Positions 1 to 6,113 of a stretch of 13,161 bases of DNA are shown in pieces (positions within the stretch are counted from its first letter, which is position 1; each line of letters starts with the position of its first letter). This DNA is from RAM1 sp040376925. GTDB taxonomy: Bacteria; Pseudomonadota; Gammaproteobacteria; Burkholderiales; Burkholderiaceae_C. Below the pieces are notes generated by a model. It was not told the DNA's origin and did not search any database. It saw only the letters and a program-made list of their open reading frames with translations. The stretch lies in NCBI GenBank assembly GCA_040376925.1, contig JBEIPU010000116.1:1-13161 (forward strand), written 5' to 3'. A program made the translations under genes and the position numbers.

Positions 1-216
1 CAGGCGGTGGCCGGCGGGGGCTCACACTGTGGCGGTCTACGCTTCGCTTCGACTGCACTGCGGTGCTCGATTCGGGGTTGCGCCGCAGAACTCACTTCGT
101 GCTGCGCACTCCGTTCGAACAGCCGCGGCGAGCTAGAAACGAAGCGCGCTGCGCGCGCCAACCCCGAATCTGCGCTCCTCGCCGCCACAGAGATCGCCCC
201 CGCCGGCCACCGCCTG
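1..216. repeat. Imperfect long inverted repeat (intergenic palindromic element)
   Basis: Bases 1-20 are the exact reverse complement of 197-216. Further inside, 27-35 (CTGTGGCGG) pairs with 182-190, and GATTCGGGGTTG (69-80) pairs exactly with CAACCCCGAATC (159-170). The left arm carries about 22 extra bases (roughly 36-68 against 171-181), so the symmetry is interrupted. The centre contains the 8-base palindrome GTTCGAAC (113-120). The reading frames open across this stretch resemble no protein I know and change phase with the symmetry, so I call it non-coding. It lies downstream of the last gene of the minus-strand operon and could act as a transcription boundary, or be a member of a dispersed intergenic repeat family. 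Because the match starts at base 1, the element may continue to the left. Bases 217-268 hold nothing I recognise. Confidence 0.6.
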
Positions 217-268
217 CCGCGAAGCCGAGTGTGTGCACGCCTTTGCCGCGAGGTGCAACGAAAGCAAG

Positions 269-1129
269 TCAAAGCGTCACGACCCCGTCGACGCAAGTAA
301 CTGACCCACCCCCGATCCAGATATCCGAACCAGACCGCTCCACAAACACGCGCCCGGCACGCCCCAACGCGGTCCCTTGACTGGCCACGTAGCGAGAAGG
401 CGCCAACCCCGCCCCAATCAACCACTGCGCCAACGCCGCGTTCAGACTGCCCGTCACAGGGTCTTCCGCCATGCCGTTGTTGCCGGGGAAAAAGGCGCGT
501 ACTTCAAAGGCGATGCCTTCAGCGTCGCTGGCGCCCACAATGCCGACCTTGCCGCGCGGGCCGACCACGCCCACATCCAGGCCGGCCAGCACCGAGGCAT
601 CAGGCTTGAGGGCCAGCACCTGGTCGGCCGACTTCAGCATCACGCCACGCCAGTTGGGGCCGTTGTCACACCAGGCGTGCGCCACGATGTCGCTGCGCGC
701 CACGCCCAGGCCGCGGGCGATCAGGGCCACGTCATCTTCGGGCAGCGGGCCGCCTTTCTTCAGCGGCGGCGCTGCAAAGGCCAGGCGTTCGCCGTCGCGC
801 TTGAGCCTGACCAGGCCCACGCCACATTCCTGCACCACGTACTCGCCCTGCGGCTGGCCGCCGGCCTGCAGCCAGGCATGGCAGCTGCCCAGGGTGGGGT
901 GGCCGGCAAAGGGCAGCTCGCGGCCCGGGCAGAAGATGCGCACCTTGTAATCGGCACCGGCCTGCGTGGGCGGCAGCAAGAAGGTGGCCTCCGACAAATT
1001 GGTCCAGTTGGTGAAGTGCTGCATCTCTTCAGTGCTCAGGCCGGTGCCGTCCAGCACCACGGCCAGCGGGTTGCCCAGGTAGGGCACGGCGGTGAACACA
1101 TCAACTTGCTTGAATGCGCGGGTCTTCAT
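269..1129 (-). CDS. PhzF-family isomerase/epimerase
   Basis: A 286-residue protein of the PhzF/diaminopimelate-epimerase-fold family, normal length for the family (about 260-300). PhzF itself isomerises a dihydro-hydroxyanthranilate in phenazine synthesis; most homologues outside phenazine clusters have unknown substrates, and no phenazine genes are present here. Visible hallmarks are the N-terminal D-V-F-T-x(5)-GNPLAVV segment (10-25), the conserved acidic residue E47 in LSEATF (aligning with the catalytic Glu of PhzF), PFAGHPTLG (73-81), and the second-lobe mirror motif RAFFP...EDPVTGSLN (211-230). It is the last gene of a five-gene operon; its ATG lies 12 bases after the GST stop, without a clear Shine-Dalgarno sequence, so translation is probably coupled. 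The context suggests action on an amino-acid-like metabolite (inference). The family call is firm; the substrate is not known. Confidence 0.9.
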   Translation of the reverse strand: MKTRAFKQVDVFTAVPYLGNPLAVVLDGTGLSTEEMQHFTNWTNLSEATFLLPPTQAGADYKVRIFCPGRELPFAGHPTLGSCHAWLQAGGQPQGEYVVQECGVGLVRLKRDGERLAFAAPPLKKGGPLPEDDVALIARGLGVARSDIVAHAWCDNGPNWRGVMLKSADQVLALKPDASVLAGLDVGVVGPRGKVGIVGASDAEGIAFEVRAFFPGNNGMAEDPVTGSLNAALAQWLIGAGLAPSRYVASQGTALGRAGRVFVERSGSDIWIGGGSVTCVDGVVTL

Positions 1130-1141
1130 CGGGATTGGCTT

Positions 1142-1762
1142 TCAGGAGAGAACGATGTCCAGCACGCCGCGCGACGCGGGCAGTGCCAGCATGTGCTGGT
1201 ACCAGCGGTCCAGGTGCGCCCGGGGCTGGTGGGGCAGCGGGGTGCCGCGCCAGCGGTGGACCTCGCAGGCGATGGGGATGTCGGCCATGGTCAGCTGCGC
1301 GCCGGCCATGAAGGGCTGGCGCGCCAGGTGCGCGTCCAGCAGGTCCAGCAGGGGCGTCGTGGCCGCTACCGACGCTTGCACCCGGGCGGCATCGACCTGC
1401 CCGCCGGGCTTGCGGATCAGCTGCACGAATGCCTCGCGCCCCGCAGGGTTCAGCGTGGTCTGCTGCCAGTCCATCCAGCGTTCGGCGTCAAAGCGCGCCT
1501 TCAGCTCCTGCGGGTACAGCGTGTCAGGTGCGTAGCGCGCGCACAGGTAGCGCAGGATGACGTTGGACTCCCACAGGCTGTAGCCGTCGTCGTCAATCAA
1601 CGGGACCAGGGCGTTTGGGTTTTTAGCCAGGTAGTCGGGCGTCTGCACGATGCCGAACTGCCCGCCCGCGTCGGTGCGTTGGTGAGTCAGGTTCAGGTAC
1701 TGCACGGCCCAGACGACCTTGCGCACGTTGATGGAGCTGATGCGCCCCCAGATGTGCAGCAT
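1142..1762 (-). CDS. Glutathione S-transferase family protein
   Basis: A 206-residue cytosolic GST-like protein of typical length. The N-terminal thioredoxin-like half (about 1-80) shows an S-S-x-N segment (9-12) where the activating Ser often sits in bacterial beta/theta-like GSTs, the cis-proline pair V53-P54, and the glutathione gamma-glutamyl-binding E65-S66-N67 followed by a helix (ILRYL). The all-helical C-terminal half (about 88-200) contains the N-capping motif FMAGAQLTMADI (151-162) with D161. GSTs of this type conjugate or de-conjugate glutathione, reduce, or isomerise small molecules. The gene starts 3 bases after the aminotransferase stop (TGA-gcc-ATG) and ends 12 bases before phzF-like, so it is certainly in the same transcript. 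A role in processing a reactive product of the aminotransferase is plausible but is inference. Confidence 0.92.
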   Translation of the reverse strand: MLHIWGRISSINVRKVVWAVQYLNLTHQRTDAGGQFGIVQTPDYLAKNPNALVPLIDDDGYSLWESNVILRYLCARYAPDTLYPQELKARFDAERWMDWQQTTLNPAGREAFVQLIRKPGGQVDAARVQASVAATTPLLDLLDAHLARQPFMAGAQLTMADIPIACEVHRWRGTPLPHQPRAHLDRWYQHMLALPASRGVLDIVLS

Positions 1763-1765
1763 GGC

Positions 1766-2959
1766 TCAGGCCGCCCCGGCTTCACGGATGGCTGCGGCCA
1801 GGGCAGCAACGCCGAGGTTGATCTGCTCCACGCTGGCCGTCACAAAGCTCAGGCGCAGGGTGCGGGGGTCGGCGTTGTCGGCATAGAAGGCCGCGCCAGG
1901 CACAAAGGCCACGTTCTTCTCAACTGCTTTTGGCAGCAATTGAACAGCGCTCATGCCCGCGGGCAGCCGCGCCCACAGAAACATGCCGCCGTCAGGCGTG
2001 TTCCATTGCACGTCCAGCCCTGCCATCTCCTTTGTCAGCGCCGCCAGCATCGCGTCGCGCTGCGACTTGTACAGCGACCGGATGGTGGGCACGTGGCGGT
2101 CCAGGAAGCCGTGCTTCATCACCTCGGACACCATGCGCTGGTTGAAGCTGGGGCTGTGCAGGTCGGCCGCCTGCTTGGCCTGCAGCAGCTTGGGGTACAT
2201 GGCCTTGGGCGCGACGAGGAAGCCCAGCCGCAGCCCGGGTGCCAGCACCTTGGAGAACGAGCCCAGGTAGATGCAGCCCTCGGGGTTGCGCGCGGTCAGC
2301 GGCAGGGGCGGCGGCGCGTCAAACCACAGGTCGCCATAGGGGTTGTCTTCAATCAGGGGCAGGCCCAGGGCCGCAGCGCGCGCTGACAGTGCGGCGCGGC
2401 GTGCCTCGCTCATGGTGCGGCCGGTCGGGTTCTGGAAATTGGGCAGCACGTACAGGAAGCGTGCGCCGGTGGCCTTGGTGGCCAGGTCGTCCACGTCGAT
2501 GCCTTCGGCGTCGCTGGCCACGCTCACCACCTCGGGCTCCATCGGCGTGAAGGCCTGCAGCGCGCCCAGGTAGGTGGGCGTTTCCACCAGGATGCGGCTG
2601 CCCGCGTCGATCAGCACCTTGGCCACCAGGTCCAGCCCCTGCTGGCTGCCGGTGGTGATCAGCACCTGGGCCGGGTCCACCATCCAGGGCAGCTGCGCGG
2701 CAACCGCTTCGCGCAGCGGGCCATAGCCTTCGCTGGCGGCGTACTGCAGCGCGCCCTGGCCGTCCTCGCGCAGCACCTTGGCGCAGGCTTCGGAAAACGC
2801 GTCAATCGGAAAGGTCCTGGGCGACGGCAGGCCGCCAGCAAAGCTGATGATGCCGGGCTTCTCGGTGACCTTGAGGATCTCGCGGATGACGGACGGGTTC
2901 ATCCGATCGGCGCGGCGCGCCATGGTCCATTGGGGGGTGGTCAGGTCGTTGAGTTTCAT
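1766..2959 (-). CDS. PLP-dependent class I/II aminotransferase (LysN/2-aminoadipate aminotransferase-like)
   Basis: A 397-residue fold-type I PLP enzyme without a DNA-binding domain. Landmarks in order: the flexible N-terminal substrate-recognition stretch ending in SFAGGLPSP (39-47), cofactor-phosphate-side TTGSQQGLD (102-110), PNFQNPTG (173-180) with N177, IEDNPYG (203-209) with D205 for the pyridine nitrogen, the Schiff-base lysine K237 in GSFSKVLAPGLRLG (233-246), and the carboxylate-binding arginine R369 in LRLSF. These fit the broad-specificity aromatic/2-aminoadipate/branched-chain subgroup, which uses 2-oxoglutarate as partner. The start is supported by a GGAG Shine-Dalgarno motif 9 bases upstream of the ATG, and 14 bases separate it from the EamA stop. 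It sits in the middle of an operon divergent from a MocR regulator whose own C-terminal domain is a relative of this enzyme, so the two may recognise the same amino compound (inference). Confidence 0.93.
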   Translation of the reverse strand: MKLNDLTTPQWTMARRADRMNPSVIREILKVTEKPGIISFAGGLPSPRTFPIDAFSEACAKVLREDGQGALQYAASEGYGPLREAVAAQLPWMVDPAQVLITTGSQQGLDLVAKVLIDAGSRILVETPTYLGALQAFTPMEPEVVSVASDAEGIDVDDLATKATGARFLYVLPNFQNPTGRTMSEARRAALSARAAALGLPLIEDNPYGDLWFDAPPPLPLTARNPEGCIYLGSFSKVLAPGLRLGFLVAPKAMYPKLLQAKQAADLHSPSFNQRMVSEVMKHGFLDRHVPTIRSLYKSQRDAMLAALTKEMAGLDVQWNTPDGGMFLWARLPAGMSAVQLLPKAVEKNVAFVPGAAFYADNADPRTLRLSFVTASVEQINLGVAALAAAIREAGAA

Positions 2960-2973
2960 GGTTCAGTCTCCAG

Positions 2974-3873
2974 TCAAACGGTTGCAGCGCGCACGGGCAT
3001 CTTCTTGCCGATGAAAACTGTGGCGATCACGGCCAGTGCAAAGCCCAGTGTGACGGCGTCCAGCCGCTCGCCCAGCAGGGGCACGGCAAACAGCATGCCC
3101 AAAAACGGCTGGATCAGCTGCACCTGGCTCACGCGCACGGTGCCGCCCAGGGCGAGGCCGCGGTACCAGGCGAAAAAGCCCAGCCACATTGAAAACACCG
3201 CCACATAGGCAAATCCCCACCACGCCGATGCCGGCAGGCCGGCGCGCGGCAGCGTGAGCACGGCCGCGGGCAACGTGAGCGGCAGCGCCATCACCAGCGC
3301 CCAGCAGATGACGTATTCGGCGCGCATGCGCTGTGACAGCCGGGCGCCGTAGCCGTAGCCCACCGCCGCGCACCCCATGGCGGCCAGCAACAGGCCGTCA
3401 GCCGGGTGCAGCGCCAGGCCGCTGCTGCCGCTGCGCAGCACGGCAAACACCACCACCAGCGCGCTGCCAATGGCGGCGCACAGCCAGAACCCGTTGGACG
3501 GCCGCTGGCGGTGCAAAAGCGCGCCCACGGCGGCTGTGGCCAGGGGCAGCACGCCCACGATCACACTGGCGTGCACGGCCTCCACATAGCGCATGGCGAC
3601 GGACGTGAACAGCGGAAAGCCAAACACCACGCCGGCCGATGTGATGGCCAGCGGCCACCAGTCTTCCCTCCGCGGCCAGGGGGCGCGTGTGGCGATCAGG
3701 AAGGCCGCCGACAGCGCAGCGGCCACGACCGCACGGCCCAGCGCGATGAACACGCCCGACATCTGCGGTGCTTCCGGCGTGCCCACCGCCAGCCGCGTCA
3801 TGGGCAGCGTGAGCGCAAAGATGGTCACGCCCAGCAGGCCGAGCCACAGGCCGCGGATTTCATCGGGCTTCAT
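2974..3873 (-). CDS. EamA/DMT-superfamily transporter
   Basis: A 299-residue, strongly hydrophobic inner-membrane protein with the length and ten-helix pattern of the drug/metabolite transporter superfamily. Two homologous EamA halves are visible (about 10-145 and 158-290). The second ends in the characteristic VSQVQLIQPFLGMLFAVPLLGERL segment (248-271, with Q254-P256 and E269). Such proteins export amino acids, their derivatives or drugs. The reading frame stays open far upstream, but the ATG at 3873 (MKPDEIRG) is chosen: it gives a family-like N-terminus and overlaps the lysE-like stop by 4 bases (ATGA), a classic translational-coupling arrangement. The open extension upstream is the out-of-frame shadow of the LysE gene. 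It is the second gene of the operon and lies next to another exporter of a different fold, which is notable. Confidence 0.92.
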   Translation of the reverse strand: MKPDEIRGLWLGLLGVTIFALTLPMTRLAVGTPEAPQMSGVFIALGRAVVAAALSAAFLIATRAPWPRREDWWPLAITSAGVVFGFPLFTSVAMRYVEAVHASVIVGVLPLATAAVGALLHRQRPSNGFWLCAAIGSALVVVFAVLRSGSSGLALHPADGLLLAAMGCAAVGYGYGARLSQRMRAEYVICWALVMALPLTLPAAVLTLPRAGLPASAWWGFAYVAVFSMWLGFFAWYRGLALGGTVRVSQVQLIQPFLGMLFAVPLLGERLDAVTLGFALAVIATVFIGKKMPVRAATV

Positions 3874-4484
3874 ACAGTCAGCATCCACAAGGCCGTGGCC
3901 ACCAGCACCAGGGCCAATGCACGGTTGAACCACAAAAGACGGGTGCCCTGCGCCAGCCACTGGCGCAGCAGCGAGCCGATCAACGCATAGAGGAAGTTGC
4001 TGCTGAAGGCAAACACCACCATCACCACGCAGATGATGGCCAGGCGCTGGCCCGGGTTGCTGGCCGGCTGGCCGGCAGCGTTCACCACCCAGCCGGCGGT
4101 CAGCGTCAGCGCCAGCATCCAGGCCTTGATGTTCACGAACTGCAGGCTGACACCCTGCCAGAACGTGACATTGAGGCGCGATGCGTCCACCTGCGACATC
4201 TGGCCGGCGCCCGCCAGCTTCCACGCGAGCCACAGCATGTAGGCCACGCCCAGGAGCTTCACGCCCCAGCGCAGCGCGGGCACGCTGGTGATCAGCGCGC
4301 CCAGGCCGAGGCCGGTGGCCAGCATCAACAGCGTCCAGCCCGTGGGCACGGCCAGGCAAAAACGCATCGCGCGCCTGAGGCCCAGGTTGGCCGCAAGGGC
4401 GGTGGACAGCGTGGTGTTGGGCCCCGGCGAAAAACTCATCGCGGTGGCAAACAGCAAAAGGGCGGTCAGCTCGGTGGCGCTCAT
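3870..4484 (-). CDS. LysE/RhtB-family amino-acid exporter
   Basis: A 204-residue inner-membrane protein of the LysE/RhtB translocator family, with the normal length (about 200-210) and roughly six hydrophobic segments. The signature FSPGPNTTLSTALAANLG near the N-terminus (18-35) contains the conserved PGPN (20-23), and FVNIKAWMLAL in the middle is the family's typical N-x-K stretch. Members expel amino acids such as lysine, threonine or homoserine lactone using ion gradients. It is the first gene of the minus-strand operon and lies 150 bases from the divergent MocR regulator, a standard arrangement for a regulator of its neighbouring exporter. No strong Shine-Dalgarno motif precedes the ATG; the start is chosen from the family-like beginning MSATELTALLLFATAMSFSPGPN-type layout. 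The particular amino acid exported cannot be deduced. Confidence 0.93.
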   Translation of the reverse strand: MSATELTALLLFATAMSFSPGPNTTLSTALAANLGLRRAMRFCLAVPTGWTLLMLATGLGLGALITSVPALRWGVKLLGVAYMLWLAWKLAGAGQMSQVDASRLNVTFWQGVSLQFVNIKAWMLALTLTAGWVVNAAGQPASNPGQRLAIICVVMVVFAFSSNFLYALIGSLLRQWLAQGTRLLWFNRALALVLVATALWMLTV

Positions 4485-4634
4485 GAACGGGTGAAGTGGG
4501 TGGGCCTCTTGTCAGGCCCGGAGGTTCAATGTAATCTTGTCGATCAATACACAACCAGTACAGTTAGCCAGCGCAGTTCGTCATCTGTATTGGTTGCCCT
4601 GACAGTACAGGCTCCCCCCCGAGGATGCACCGCC
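4485..4634. promoter_or_regulatory. Divergent promoter region between the LysE-headed operon and the MocR regulator
   Basis: This 150-base gap is markedly more AT-rich than the flanking genes and must carry both divergent promoters. For the minus-strand operon, TACATT (4533-4528, reading minus) is a candidate -10. For the plus-strand regulator, TGTATT (4586-4591), with TTAGCC 16 bases upstream, is a weak candidate. Both overlap or flank the repeated CARTACAG elements listed separately, which would allow one protein to control both directions. The GAGGA at 4621-4625, 9 bases before the ATG at 4635, is a good Shine-Dalgarno sequence and decides the regulator's start. The precise promoter boxes are uncertain. 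Confidence 0.5.
4545..4610. promoter_or_regulatory. Cluster of CARTACAG-like repeats, candidate MocR operators
   Basis: Four related 8-base elements are present: CAATACAC (4545-4552), CAGTACAG (4556-4563), CTGTATTG (4585-4592, which is CAATACAG on the minus strand) and CAGTACAG (4603-4610). The second and third lie in the larger inverted pair CAACCAGTACAG (4552-4563) and CTGTATTGGTTG (4585-4596), which match as reverse complements at 11 of 12 positions. Their centres are 33 bases apart, close to three helical turns. MocR/GabR-type dimers are known to bind paired repeats in the divergent promoter of their own and the target gene. The assignment to this particular regulator is inference from position. 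Confidence 0.6.
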
Positions 4635-6113
4635 ATGTTGATGAAGACCTCCACGCTATCCCTGACAGAGCAGCTGGCGGCGCGCTTTGGCGAGCGCATC
4701 CGAAACCGGCTGCTGGCGCCCGGGGCGCGGCTGCCTTCGGTGCGGCAATGCGCCCAGCAGCACCGCGTGAGCCCGTCCACCGTGGTGGCGGCCTATGACC
4801 AGCTGCTGGCGCAGGGTCTGGTGGAGGCACGCAAGAACCGCGGCTTTTTTGTGCGCGAGGCCACGCCTGCCCGCGCCGACCCGGTGACGCCCGATCCCCA
4901 TGCGCCCGACGGCAACTGGAGCACGGCGCACTGGTTTGCCACGCGCGGCGCCGCGCGCGTGGCGCAGCCGGTGAATGCCACGGCACTGATCCGCGGGATG
5001 TTCCACAAGATCAGCAACAAGCCGCAGCCGGGCATGGGCGTGTTTCCGCCCGAATGGCTCGAATCCACCTTCATGCCGGCGGCGGTGCGCAAGGTGACCG
5101 GCACGCGCGCGCTGCAGGAGTTTTCATTGCAGTACGGCGAGCCGCTGGGTGACGCCAGCCTGCGCCGCGTGCTGGCTGCCAAGCTGGCCACGCTGAACGT
5201 GCACACTGCGCCGGAGCACATCATCACCACCGTGGGCGCCACGCATGCGCTGGACATCGTGAGCCGCACCCTGCTGCGCCCTGGCGACCCGGTGATGGTG
5301 GAAGAGCCCGGCTGGGCGGTGGAGTTTGCGCGGCTGGCGGCCATGGGTATGCACATCCTGCCCGTGCCCCGGCGCGCTGACGGGCCGGACCTGGAGGTGA
5401 TGGCCCGGTACTGCGAGGTGCACAAGCCCAAGCTGTATGTAAGCGTGAGCGTGTTTCACAACCCCACGGGCTATTGCCTGCCACCGGGCAGCGCGCACCG
5501 GGTGCTACAGCTGGCCAACCAGCACAACTTCCATATTGTTGAAGACGACACCTACAGCCATATTGCGCCCGACCATGCCACGCGCCTGACGTCACTGGAC
5601 GGGCTGCAGCGCACCATCTACGTGAGCGGTTTTGCCAAGATCCTGGCGCCCAACTGGCGCATCGGCTTCCTGGCGGCGCCGCCTGCGCTGGTGGAGCAGT
5701 TGCTGGACACCAAGCTGCTGGCCACGCTGACCACACCCGCCTTGCTGGAACGCGCGCTTGCGCTGTGCATCGAGCAGGGCCAGCTGCGCCGCCATTCGGA
5801 ACGCATCCGCACCCGGCTGGATGCCGCCCGGGCCCGCACTGTCAAGCTGGCGTTGAATGCGGGTTGCACCTTTGCCGCCGAGCCCGCGGGCCTGTTCGGC
5901 TGGGTGGATACCGGCGTGGACACTGACGCGCTGGCCCAGCGCATGCTGGACGAGGGCTACCTGCTGGCGCCGGGAGCGCTGTTCCATGCCGAGCGCAAGC
6001 CTTCCACGCTGATGCGCATCAATTTCGCTACTGCGCAGGACGCCGTGTTCTGGAAGAAATACGTGGAGGTGGTCAAAGCATTTCGTCGGGCGCCAGCGGC
6101 CCCAGCACCTTGA
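4635..6113 (+). CDS. MocR-family transcriptional regulator (GntR winged helix fused to aminotransferase-like domain)
   Basis: A 492-residue protein, standard size for MocR regulators (PdxR, GabR, TauR relatives). Residues about 8-75 form a GntR winged helix-turn-helix: LTEQLAARFGERIRNRLL, then LPSVRQCAQQHRVSPSTVVAAYDQL and the wing GLVEARKNRGFFV. A variable linker (76-115) leads to a fold-type I aminotransferase-like domain (about 120-480) with HNPTGY (275-280; N276), VEDDTYS (302-308), the PLP-binding lysine K335 in SGFAKILAPNWRIG and R461 in LMRINF. All cofactor residues I can identify are intact, so it should bind PLP and possibly form an external aldimine with its effector. The ATG at 4635 has a GAGGA Shine-Dalgarno site; in-frame translation upstream lacks domain character and crosses the promoter. 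ATG at 4641 is an alternative. It most likely controls the divergent exporter/aminotransferase operon and itself. Its 3' end overlaps the convergent PLD gene by 41 bases. Confidence 0.93.
   Translation: MLMKTSTLSLTEQLAARFGERIRNRLLAPGARLPSVRQCAQQHRVSPSTVVAAYDQLLAQGLVEARKNRGFFVREATPARADPVTPDPHAPDGNWSTAHWFATRGAARVAQPVNATALIRGMFHKISNKPQPGMGVFPPEWLESTFMPAAVRKVTGTRALQEFSLQYGEPLGDASLRRVLAAKLATLNVHTAPEHIITTVGATHALDIVSRTLLRPGDPVMVEEPGWAVEFARLAAMGMHILPVPRRADGPDLEVMARYCEVHKPKLYVSVSVFHNPTGYCLPPGSAHRVLQLANQHNFHIVEDDTYSHIAPDHATRLTSLDGLQRTIYVSGFAKILAPNWRIGFLAAPPALVEQLLDTKLLATLTTPALLERALALCIEQGQLRRHSERIRTRLDAARARTVKLALNAGCTFAAEPAGLFGWVDTGVDTDALAQRMLDEGYLLAPGALFHAERKPSTLMRINFATAQDAVFWKKYVEVVKAFRRAPAAPAP

Noticed and set aside
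269..1129. A phenazine biosynthesis locus suggested by the PhzF homologue
   Set aside because: No other phenazine gene (PhzA/B, D, E, G) is present, and PhzF-like proteins are common outside phenazine producers.
377..2386. A 669-codon plus-strand open frame opposite the phzF-like, GST and aminotransferase genes
   Set aside because: Its protein is rich in His, Gln, Arg and Val without any recognisable domain, and it runs antisense to three convincing genes. It is a typical stop-poor shadow frame of GC-rich DNA.
3874..4554. N-terminal extension of the EamA transporter frame back to 4554
   Set aside because: The extension translates to Arg/Gly/His-rich sequence with no transmembrane character, because it lies out of frame over the LysE gene. 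The ATG at 3873 gives a normal DMT protein.
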